From assembly GCA_030424595.1 (NCBI GenBank), contig JAUHWG010000022.1:1-64000 (forward strand): 64,000 nt of DNA. The letters are read 5' to 3'. A program made the translations under genes and the position numbers. Position 1 is the first letter of the stretch. The number at the start of each line of letters is the position of its first letter. Source of the DNA: Polyangia bacterium (GTDB lineage: Bacteria; Myxococcota_A; Polyangia; Nannocystales; Nannocystaceae). Under the pieces are notes generated by a model, which had not been told where the DNA came from, ran no database searches, and saw only the letters and a list, made by a program, of their open reading frames with translations. Below, in pieces: positions 16,843 through 23,430 of the stretch.

Positions 16843-18474
16843 ATGTCCCTCCGCGTGTCGGTGTCGCTCGCCCTTGTGTCGCTCCTTCTCCCGGTGAAGG
16901 GGGCCTTCGCCGCTGAATTCGAGGTCTCCCCCGGGGACAATTTTTGCCAGGTGTTCAACCAGGAGGCGGGGCCAGGGGACGAGGTCGTGCTCCTCCCGGG
17001 CATGCACGCCGGCCCCTGCAACCTCAGCGTCGGCGGTGCCGAGGGACAGGCGAAGGTGCTCCGCGCCCAGGATCCCGACCAGCTCACCGCGATCGTCTAC
17101 GACGGCGACTCGTCGAACGTGATCGACGTCAACGCCAGCGACATCGTGATCGAGGGTCTCTCCTTCGGCCCGACCAACGAGGCGATCGACGCGATCAAGG
17201 TGAAGACCGGCGATCGGGTGCTCATCCGCGGCAATCACTTCTTCCAGATCGGCGGCATCTCGGTCTCCGCCAACAGCAGCGACACCGCAGGCCTCGAGAT
17301 CCTGGACAACTTCTTTGAGGACCTGAAGGCGACCGGGATCTACATCGGCTGTCAAAACGGCGAGGAGCAGTGCGCCGCGACCGACGTGGTGATCGCCGAC
17401 AACCTGATCGTCGGCGTCGACTCGGCGGCGGTCGGCTACGGGCTCGAGATCAAGCTCGACTCCTACGGCGTGGTCCGGGACAACGTCATCGACGACACCA
17501 AGGGCCCGGGGATCGAGATCTACGGCTCTCCGGATCTGAGCCGGCGGAGCGTCGTCGAGGGCAACATCGTCGGGGGGTCGCGGGAGAGCTCGTCGCTCGA
17601 GATCGGCGGCGGCCCGGCCCTCGTCCGCAACAACATCGTCCTCGGCGGCTCCTATGCGGCGCTGCGGGTCTACGACTACAACGGCTGGGGCAACGTCCAT
17701 GACATCCAGCTCCTCGGCAATACGGTGATCGGCGACGAGGGGCCGGCGATCCGGCTCGGCGGGGCCTGGGTCGCGGGCAAGTCCCTCGAGCTGACGAGCA
17801 ACGCCGCCTGGCAGGAGGCGGGGATGGGGCCGGCGATCCCAGAGGCGGTGCCGGGGGTGGTGACCGCCGGCAATGTCGACTGCTCGGCGCCCGCGGAGTG
17901 CTGGGTCGACGCGGCGAGCCGTGATCTCTGGCCGGTCGACGGCGGCTCGCTGCTGACGATGGGGGCTGCGCCGAGCTTGGCGGAGTTGACGGAGGACTTC
18001 TGCGGCAACGCTCGCGGACCTGTGCCCCACGTCGGCGCCTTCGAGCAGGTCGCGGCCCAGGGTCCCGGCGCCTTGGCGATCGACTTCAAGGCGGCGATCG
18101 CTTGCCCCGTGGAGGGGGGAGAGACCACAGGCGGGGAGTCGACCGGTGGAGAGTCGACCGGTGGGGAGACCACCGGCGAGACGAGCGAGGGGACGAGCGA
18201 GGGGACGAGCGAGGGCACGAGCGACGGGGGCACGAGCGACGGCGGAGGCACGGCGGGGAGCTCGGGCTCAGGCGCCCCGACGGTCTCTGGCACGGAGGGA
18301 GAGGGGACGGCCAGCGCCTCGGCGACGACCGGCGCAGAGGGGTCCGGCGACGGAGGGGGATGCGCCTGCGCGGCGGCGCCGACCGGGGCGCGCGACGGCC
18401 AGGCGATCCTCCCTTGGGGGCTCTGGGGCCTCGTCGGCCTCGGTCTTCGGCGTCGTTCGCGAGCCGCCCGCTGA
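16843..18474 (+). CDS. Parallel beta-helix surface protein with MYXO-CTERM-like anchor
   Basis: The signal peptide LALVSLLLPVKGAFA ends at Ala-Ala. Residues 25-340 form a right-handed beta-helix of the pectate-lyase/NosD kind: repeated DIVIEGLSFGP, VLIRGNHFFQIGG, LEILDNFFED, VVRDNVIDDTKGPGIEIYG. A long Gly/Thr/Ser/Glu linker follows, then GGGCACAAAPTGA, a hydrophobic stretch and RRRSRAAR, which matches the MYXO-CTERM sorting signal. It is therefore predicted to be processed and displayed on the cell surface. It may bind or cleave polysaccharide; no catalytic residues were identified. Confidence 0.85.
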   Translation: MSLRVSVSLALVSLLLPVKGAFAAEFEVSPGDNFCQVFNQEAGPGDEVVLLPGMHAGPCNLSVGGAEGQAKVLRAQDPDQLTAIVYDGDSSNVIDVNASDIVIEGLSFGPTNEAIDAIKVKTGDRVLIRGNHFFQIGGISVSANSSDTAGLEILDNFFEDLKATGIYIGCQNGEEQCAATDVVIADNLIVGVDSAAVGYGLEIKLDSYGVVRDNVIDDTKGPGIEIYGSPDLSRRSVVEGNIVGGSRESSSLEIGGGPALVRNNIVLGGSYAALRVYDYNGWGNVHDIQLLGNTVIGDEGPAIRLGGAWVAGKSLELTSNAAWQEAGMGPAIPEAVPGVVTAGNVDCSAPAECWVDAASRDLWPVDGGSLLTMGAAPSLAELTEDFCGNARGPVPHVGAFEQVAAQGPGALAIDFKAAIACPVEGGETTGGESTGGESTGGETTGETSEGTSEGTSEGTSDGGTSDGGGTAGSSGSGAPTVSGTEGEGTASASATTGAEGSGDGGGCACAAAPTGARDGQAILPWGLWGLVGLGLRRRSRAAR

Positions 18475-18561
18475 TGCGTGGTGATGCTCACATCTTGCAG
18501 CACCCCAGGGGGCCTGCGTTGGGCCCTTGGGATTCGCCCCGAGAGCCGCTACAAGACAGCC

Positions 18562-18858
18562 ATGGCAAAGCCCACGATCGACATCCGCCGCCCCCACTCG
18601 TTTGACAAGGAGACCGCCCGCGCGAAGGCGGAGAGCCTCGCCGACGGGATGAAGGAGAAGCTCGGCCTCGTCTGGGCGTGGAAGGGCGACGAGATCGAGT
18701 TCAACGCGCCCTCGGGGATGGCCAAGGGGACCAAGGGCTCGGTCGCTGTCAGCGACAAGGAGGTCCACGTCACGGTCTTCATGCCCCTGCTCCTCCGCGC
18801 GGCGAAGGGCACCGTCGAGAGCAAGATCAGCGAGAAGCTCGACAAGATCCTGAGCTAG
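18562..18858 (+). CDS. Polyhydroxyalkanoic-acid-system (PHA granule region) family protein
   Basis: A small 98-residue protein starting MAKPTIDIRRPHSFDKETARAKAESLADGMKEK-. It matches the PHA_gran_rgn family: a helix with DKETA.A..E.LA..., then strand-rich EFNAPSGMAKGTKGSVAVSDKEVHVTV and a helical end. Members are often found near polyhydroxyalkanoate loci, but the function is unknown and no PHA genes are present here. The pattern also fits a small alpha/beta protein acting on membranes or polymers. ATG 18562 is the first protein-like start; the Shine-Dalgarno is weak. Confidence 0.75.
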   Translation: MAKPTIDIRRPHSFDKETARAKAESLADGMKEKLGLVWAWKGDEIEFNAPSGMAKGTKGSVAVSDKEVHVTVFMPLLLRAAKGTVESKISEKLDKILS

Positions 18859-19060
18859 GGAGCGAGGGTCCGCGCTCGCCTGGGCGGGCTCCCGCTCGGC
18901 ATGGGCGAGATCTCTCTCGGGTCGGAGCCGGCGTAGCGCCTCTCACAGCGGCGAGGCGCCGCCGACCGTGCCGCGGGGCGATCCGCCGACCGGCTCACGC
19001 GGTCAGGCGAAGGCTCCGCGCGAGCCCGTTGTAGAGCTCGCCCCGGCGGCTCCCGCCCGC

Positions 19061-19237
19061 CTACGGCAGCCCGGCGACGATCTCCTCGGACCGCTCCCAG
19101 AGCCTGCGGGCGAGCTGCGGATCCTCGGCGTCCGCCCGCGGCTTGGCGACGTTCGAGTCGGCGAAGTACGAGCCGGATCGGGCGAGACGAGGAGCCCCGA
19201 GGGTCGCCGCTTCTGCGACGAGCGCCCGTCCAGCGGC
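19061..19237 (-). pseudogene. Remnant of a short-chain dehydrogenase C-terminus
   Basis: The minus strand directly after the stop of the SRAP gene, in the same frame, reads 59 codons ending at TAG 19061. It includes RSGSYFADSNVAKPRADAED and then QLARRLWERSEEIVAG. This is the typical C-terminus of retinol-dehydrogenase-like SDR enzymes (YF.D...A.P...A.D..LA..LW..SE..). There is no room for the Rossmann fold or the YxxxK active site, so it is a remnant, left after the rest of the gene was lost or replaced by the SRAP gene. Too short to be a functional enzyme. Confidence 0.72.
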
Positions 19238-19957
19238 TCAGAAGAGTGTGCGCTCAGGCTCGATGCAGGAGGGGTCGTCGTGGCGGACGTTGCCGACGCG
19301 GGAGCTGACCGGGGTGGCGACGAGCAGGGAGTTGTCCGCCGGTCGCAGGTGGGCGCTGAGCTCCGCCGAGAAGCGGCGGAGCGCCTCAGGGTGGCGGGTG
19401 TTGGGGGCCGGCTCGATCCAGGGGCTGACGCTCGCGGGGGGCAGGATCGCCGGCATCCGAGCGTGACAGGGCTCGATCACCGCGTTCGCCTCGGTCGTCA
19501 GGATGGTGAATCGACGCTCGACCTCGCCGGTCTCGGGGCATACCTGTTCGCGCCAGAGGCCGGCGAGCGGGAGCAGCTCCAGCGAGGGGGCGTGGAACCA
19601 CGTCGGCGTCCGTCGGCCGCGGGGTCCGGACCACTCGAAGAAACCGTCCGCGAGCACCGCGCAGCGGGCCCTGGCGAAGGCGTCACGGAAGGTCGGCTTG
19701 CTCGCGGCGGTCTCTGAGCGGGCGTTGATGAGTCCGACGGGATCGTCCTTGCGCGGTCCGAAGGCGATCGGGAAGCCCCAGCGGCCGGCGACGATCTGCC
19801 GGCGCCCGCCCTCGTTGACCAGGAGCCAGTGGATGTTGCTCGGGGCGACGTTGTAGCGGGGGCTGTAGGCGGCCTCGAGCTCCTCGTCGAGCTCAGCTTC
19901 GAGGATCGTCGCGACGTCGCGGAGGTTGGTACGGGTCAAGGTGAAGCGGCCACACAT
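19238..19957 (-). CDS. SOS-response-associated peptidase, SRAP/YedK-HMCES family
   Basis: Starts MCGRF, so Cys2 becomes the N-terminal residue that crosslinks to abasic sites in single-stranded DNA. Other family motifs are present: YNVAPS (about 36-41), NARSET (about 78-83), FRDAFARARCAVLADGFFEW and PCHARMPAIL with the catalytic-region His. 239 residues is normal. It protects stalled forks at abasic sites. An upstream GAAGGGAA may be the ribosome binding site. An SDR remnant follows in frame after its stop codon. Confidence 0.93.
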   Translation of the reverse strand: MCGRFTLTRTNLRDVATILEAELDEELEAAYSPRYNVAPSNIHWLLVNEGGRRQIVAGRWGFPIAFGPRKDDPVGLINARSETAASKPTFRDAFARARCAVLADGFFEWSGPRGRRTPTWFHAPSLELLPLAGLWREQVCPETGEVERRFTILTTEANAVIEPCHARMPAILPPASVSPWIEPAPNTRHPEALRRFSAELSAHLRPADNSLLVATPVSSRVGNVRHDDPSCIEPERTLF

Positions 19958-20020
19958 CTCGGCAAATTCCCTTCGCCGCGAGGATCGCCTCGCATGCGGG
20001 ACTCGGGCAAGTGGGTCAGG

Positions 20021-20058
20021 GGTCGACAGAGGTCGACAGGGGTCGACAGGGGTCGACG
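20021..20058 (+). repeat. Short tandem GGTCGACAGG repeat
   Basis: About four copies of a 10-11 bp GGTCGACAGG-type unit immediately downstream of the VDAFPD-repeat gene (minus strand). SalI-type GTCGAC palindromes are embedded in each copy. Confidence 0.7.
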
Positions 20059-20075
20059 GTGCGGGTCTCCTCGTC

Positions 20076-20555
20076 TCAGGGGAGGCCCGGGAAGGAGTCG
20101 ACCTCGCGGATCGTCAGATCGGGGAAGGCGTCGACGAACTGGATCGTCAGGTCTGGGAAGGCGTCGACCCGCTGCCAGCGACCGCAGGAGTCGGGGAAGG
20201 CGTCGACCCAGCGGACCTTGAGGTCGGGGAAGGCGTCGACGACCTTGACCTTGAGGTCGGGGAAGGCGTCGACGACCTTGACGCGCCCCGCGAGGCGATG
20301 GCCGCCCAGCGTGCAGCTCGAGGCGATCGCGGTCGGTCCCGAGGCTCGTCGGGCGGAGGTCTCTTCGCTCGCCTCTGTAGCGCTGGGGTCGGCCTCTGCC
20401 TGCAGCGCCAGCGCGACTGTGCAGGTGAGCGTGCAGGCGAGCGTGCCGGCGAGCGTGCCGGCGAGGAGCGGATAGGCGCGACGGAGCGCGCGGGGCCGCT
20501 GCGTTGGCGAGCGCTTCATCTCGCGCCGCCGGTCGCGGCTGTTCGTCTTCGCCAT
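20076..20555 (-). CDS. Exported VDAFPD-repeat protein, probable 7(1) septoil-knot-like domain
   Basis: Start ATG 20555 is chosen for the GGAG at 4 nt; ATG 20519 is an alternative. A basic n-region and a hydrophobic stretch (LLAGTLAGTLACTLTCTVALAL) form a signal peptide or lipid anchor. The last 64 residues hold six units of V-D-A/S-F-P-D/G-L: RVKVVDAFPDL, KVKVVDAFPDL, KVRWVDAFPDSCGRW, QRVDAFPDL, TIQFVDAFPDL, TIREVDSFPGLP. This strongly resembles small bacterial proteins annotated with a 7(1) septoil-knot domain, a knotted beta protein of unknown function (recognition from memory, not a search). The long open frame upstream of ATG 20555 is only the tandem array. Confidence 0.7.
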   Translation of the reverse strand: MAKTNSRDRRREMKRSPTQRPRALRRAYPLLAGTLAGTLACTLTCTVALALQAEADPSATEASEETSARRASGPTAIASSCTLGGHRLAGRVKVVDAFPDLKVKVVDAFPDLKVRWVDAFPDSCGRWQRVDAFPDLTIQFVDAFPDLTIREVDSFPGLP

Positions 20556-20587
20556 GGTCTCCATCGTAGCAGCGGTCGATGATCTCT

Positions 20588-20801
20588 CCGAGCGCACGCG
20601 GGGGCCGAGCGCACGCGGGGCCGAGCGCACGCGGGGCCGAGCGCACGCGGGGGCCGAGCGCACGCGGGGCCGAGCGCACGCGGGGCCGAGCGCACGCGGG
20701 GCCGAGCGCACGCGGGGGCCGAGCGCACGCGGGGCCGAGCGCACGCGGGGCCGAGCGCACGCGGGGCCGAGCGCACGCGGGGGCCGAGCGCACGCAGGGG
20801 C
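20588..20801. repeat. 16/17-bp tandem array, 13 units (CCGAGCGCACGCGGGG[G])
   Basis: Thirteen almost identical units of CCGAGCGCACGCGGGG. Every fourth unit has an extra G (17 bp), so there is a higher-order period of about 65 bp (17+16+16+16). The last unit has a G-to-A change. It lies between the C15 peptidase gene and the VDAFPD-repeat gene, 33 bp before the latter's start. All frames through it are open, which produces spurious ORFs on both strands. Not a CRISPR: no spacers. Confidence 0.93.
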
Positions 20802-20824
20802 CTTGGGGCAGGCACCGCGCCGTT

Positions 20825-21535
20825 TCAGCCGGCGCCAGCGAGGACGCGGAGGAGACCTAGGAGAACTGAGCTCAGCGGCCCTAGAGCCGCCGCGTCGCTC
20901 GCAGGGATATGGACAAAGGTGGCCCGAACCGGGCGCGGCGCGGCTGCGGCCGCCGTGAGGGTGAGGAAGAGGGTCTCGTTGCAGAGGAAGACGTTGCTCG
21001 GCCGTGGCTCGGCCGCGAGGAGCCGGTAGTCGCCGAGACGGCGACCGGCGAGGGCGCGCACGGCAGCTTCCATGTCGGGCAGGAGCAGGCGGATCGCCGG
21101 GCCGCCCGGCTCGATCAGGGCGGTCGGAGGAGCCTCTCCGAGGGCGTCCTGTCGCTCCCGCAGGTTGGTCGCTCCGGTCTCCAGGAGGATCTGATCGTCA
21201 TCCTGTTCGCTGCCGAGGCCGATATGGAAGACCGCGTCATAGTCGGCGATCGGAGGCAGCGCAGCGAAGGCGCCCCAGGTCACCGGGAGGAGGGCGAGGT
21301 CGACGTCGAGGTCTTCGGCCCGCCGGAGCCCCTCAGCCAGGGGCCCCTGGAGCGGCGGTGCCCGATCCTCTGTCACCGCGCCCGTGAGCAGCCGACCGCT
21401 CGGGTTGTCGCGGCAGCGCCAGATCGTCGGCGGGTCGCCGAGGTCACGCCAGTCACAAAAGCCGGTGACGAGGAGCTTGGGTCGTCGCGGTCCGTGGACG
21501 CCGGCGGGGTCGACGGTGCTAGCGCGGGTGCCCAC
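20825..21535 (-). CDS. Pyroglutamyl-peptidase I-like protein (peptidase C15 family)
   Basis: GTG 21535 has GAGG at 8 nt and lies 17 bp after the hydrolase stop, so the pair is probably co-transcribed. Family landmarks in order: KLLVTGF near the N-terminus, DNPSGRLL, AVFHIGLG, FLCNETLFLTL with the candidate catalytic Cys, and ATFVHIPASD with the catalytic His. The usual PF after GF is absent (GFCDWRD). The enzyme would remove N-terminal pyroglutamate; substrate and activity are uncertain because the Glu of the triad could not be placed with confidence. Confidence 0.78.
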   Translation of the reverse strand: MGTRASTVDPAGVHGPRRPKLLVTGFCDWRDLGDPPTIWRCRDNPSGRLLTGAVTEDRAPPLQGPLAEGLRRAEDLDVDLALLPVTWGAFAALPPIADYDAVFHIGLGSEQDDDQILLETGATNLRERQDALGEAPPTALIEPGGPAIRLLLPDMEAAVRALAGRRLGDYRLLAAEPRPSNVFLCNETLFLTLTAAAAAPRPVRATFVHIPASDAAALGPLSSVLLGLLRVLAGAG

Positions 21536-21552
21536 GGTGACCTCGTCCGGGC

Positions 21553-22452
21553 TCAGCCCTGAGGGTCGGGGGAGGTGCCGGCCGTGCCGGCCCTCGGGGC
21601 GCCATCGTCGACGGCCTCGCTGCGCTCGTCGCCCTCCCTCCTGCGGGCGTCGACCCGCCCCAGGAAGTCACGGATCGCGGCGTTGACGGCCTCGGGTTGC
21701 TCCGCCGAGCTCGAGTGACCGGCGCCTTGGATGGTCACGAGCTCCGAGCCCTCGATCGCCCCGTGCAGGCGCACGGACTTGTCCGGCGTTGTCGCCACGT
21801 CTTCGTCGCCGACGATGATCAGGGTCGGCGTCGTGATCCTGCGGAGCTCATGAAAGACCCCCGCGCGCTCGATCACGCCGTTGACCGCCTTGTAGATCGA
21901 GGTCCGGTTCGAGGTCATCCGTCCCCGCCAGAGATCCCGCTCTTGGGCCCGCTCGGGGTCGGTCATGAAGGTCTTTCCGAACATGATCGGCATCACCTTG
22001 GAGGTGACCAAGCGGAGGCCAAACCAGCGGGCGACGAAGTTGAGGCGCCGGTAGGGGCCGACGTTCTCCGGCGGCTCAGGATCTGCGGAGGTCTCCATCA
22101 GGATGCAGGAGCGGAGGAGATCGGGGCGTCGCGCCGCCAGCCGCATCGCCACAAAGCCCCCCATCGACAGGCCGCCGAAGTGGCAGGGGCCGACGTCCAG
22201 CGCCTCGATCAGGGCGACGGCGTCGCGATAGCAGGCCTCGATCGTGACGCTGCGACCCTTGGGGACGGCAGAGCGGCCCTGGCCGCGGTGATCGTAGCAG
22301 ATCACCCGATAGCGATCGCTCAGGGCCTCGACCTGGTGTTGGAAGAGGGCGGTGCTCCACAGGAGCCCATGCGAGAGCATGAGCACCGGCTTGTCATGGC
22401 CGCCGCTGTCCTCGTAGTAGAGGTCGCAGCCGTTGATCGAGATGGTCGCCAT
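21553..22452 (-). CDS. Alpha/beta hydrolase
   Basis: ATISINGCDLYYEDSG at the start, then LSHGLLWS (oxyanion-hole HG), DHRGQGRS, the nucleophile elbow GLSMGG (Ser), IIVGDEDVATTP (Asp) and QGAGHSSSAEQPE (His). This is a complete triad in the order expected for the 3-oxoadipate-enol-lactonase/haloperoxidase type. About 300 residues with a charged C-terminal tail. Cytoplasmic. ATG 22452 is preceded by TAGTCT at 7 nt with TTGCGG 18 bp further upstream, and no Shine-Dalgarno. Substrate unknown; the C15 peptidase gene follows. Confidence 0.88.
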   Translation of the reverse strand: MATISINGCDLYYEDSGGHDKPVLMLSHGLLWSTALFQHQVEALSDRYRVICYDHRGQGRSAVPKGRSVTIEACYRDAVALIEALDVGPCHFGGLSMGGFVAMRLAARRPDLLRSCILMETSADPEPPENVGPYRRLNFVARWFGLRLVTSKVMPIMFGKTFMTDPERAQERDLWRGRMTSNRTSIYKAVNGVIERAGVFHELRRITTPTLIIVGDEDVATTPDKSVRLHGAIEGSELVTIQGAGHSSSAEQPEAVNAAIRDFLGRVDARRREGDERSEAVDDGAPRAGTAGTSPDPQG

Positions 22453-22459
22453 CGGCGGC

Positions 22460-22465
22460 AGACTA
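22460..22465 (-). promoter_or_regulatory. Putative -10 box (TAGTCT), 7 nt before the hydrolase start
   Basis: TAGTCT on the minus strand, 7 nt from ATG 22452; TTGCGG lies 18 bp upstream of it. It resembles the promoter of the 8783 gene. Confidence 0.5.
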
Positions 22466-22509
22466 GTGCCATCGGGCGGCGGCCCGCAAGGCACGTCGCG
22501 GTCTGGAGG

Positions 22510-23430
22510 TCAGCGCAGGGCGACTGACCTGCGGACCTCTCGACCGTCGCGGGTGAACGTGAGGGTCCAGCTCCGCGAGCGGGCCAGCCTGCGTTGGGTC
22601 TCAGGATCCTTGAAGAGCGACGTTAGGGGGGCTCCGTCGATGTCGCGGAGGACGTCGCCGGGGCGGAGGCCGAGACGCTCGCCGAGGCCGCCCTGGCGGA
22701 GGCTGAGGATCCGGAGACCGCCGGCCTCGCCCGGCAGCGGCAGGATCGTCCCCTCGTGGAGGAGCATCATCGGCTCTGCGGCGTAGAGCTTCGCGGTCTC
22801 CTGGTCGATCGTACAGGTTTCGCCCTCGCAGAGGATCGACGTGTCGGTGTGGACCGGGGCGCTGCTCTCCGGCGGCGGCTGGAACTTCTCCAGGAGGTCA
22901 CGGGCCTCCTCGCCCTTATCGCGGGCCTGCTTGATGCCGTGGCGGGCCTTCTTCTCGAGCTTGCGGGCCTTCTTCTCGAGCTTGCGAGCCTCGCCCTCGA
23001 GGTGCTGGAGCTCGCGCTGCGCCTTGCGGAGGATCTTCCGCGCTTCGACGCTCGCGTGGCGGGCGACCTCGCGGCTGATCTCGCGGGCGCGCCGCTCGGC
23101 CATCGCTTGCTCGGCGGGCTCGCAGGCGAGGCCGGCCGCCGGCGCCGTGAAGAGGATCGCGCAGGCGAGGGCGGGGCCGAGGAGGCCTCCTCTCCTGCGC
23201 CGGGCGCCTGCGTGGCGGGCTCTGGCTGCGCGTGGGAAGAGCCCCGCGCGCTCTCGCTCGCCCTCGTCGCCCCTCTCGGCCCCGCCGGAAACTGCGCTAC
23301 AGCCCAGTACAGCGGCGTTTCGTCGAAGCCAAGAGGGCCGACGATCGCGGCGCGAGACCACTCGGGACCCTTGCCACGGGCTGCTAGGCGTGCGTTCGAT
23401 CGTGCTCGTGGCGCGGCGCTGGGTACCCAT
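22510..23430 (-). CDS. Secreted coiled-coil PDZ protein, frame runs through a dispersed repeat
   Basis: The recognisable protein begins with a signal-like GLLGPALACAILFTAPAAGLAC. A long charged coiled coil follows (EARKLEKKARKLEKKARHG), then a C-terminal PDZ domain with GGLGERLGLRPGDVLRDIDGAPL. PDZ domains of this kind occur in GspC and HtrA proteins and bind peptide ends. ATG 23430 overlaps the stop of the upstream anti-sigma gene (TGATG). The residues between that ATG and the signal are coded by a palindromic element at 23222-23388. A GTG at 23361 inside the element is an alternative start. Either the insertion lengthened the N-terminus or it supplied a new start. Confidence 0.7.
   Translation of the reverse strand: MGTQRRATSTIERTPSSPWQGSRVVSRRDRRPSWLRRNAAVLGCSAVSGGAERGDEGERERAGLFPRAARARHAGARRRRGGLLGPALACAILFTAPAAGLACEPAEQAMAERRAREISREVARHASVEARKILRKAQRELQHLEGEARKLEKKARKLEKKARHGIKQARDKGEEARDLLEKFQPPPESSAPVHTDTSILCEGETCTIDQETAKLYAAEPMMLLHEGTILPLPGEAGGLRILSLRQGGLGERLGLRPGDVLRDIDGAPLTSLFKDPETQRRLARSRSWTLTFTRDGREVRRSVALR
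23222..23388 (+). repeat. Palindromic dispersed element, copy A
   Basis: Shares with the other copies the core CCCTCGTCG-CCCTCTCGGCCCCGCC, CAGTACAGCGGCGTTTCGTC, GAAGCCAAGAGGGCC and the right end GCCACGGGCTGCTAGG. The left end (GGCTGCGCGTGGGAAGAGCC) is degenerate. It sits inside the open frame of the PDZ gene, near its 5' end, and introduces no stop codon in that frame. Confidence 0.8.

Noticed and set aside
20588..20801. Possible CRISPR array
   Set aside because: Units of 16-17 bp follow each other directly with no spacers, and no cas genes are present.
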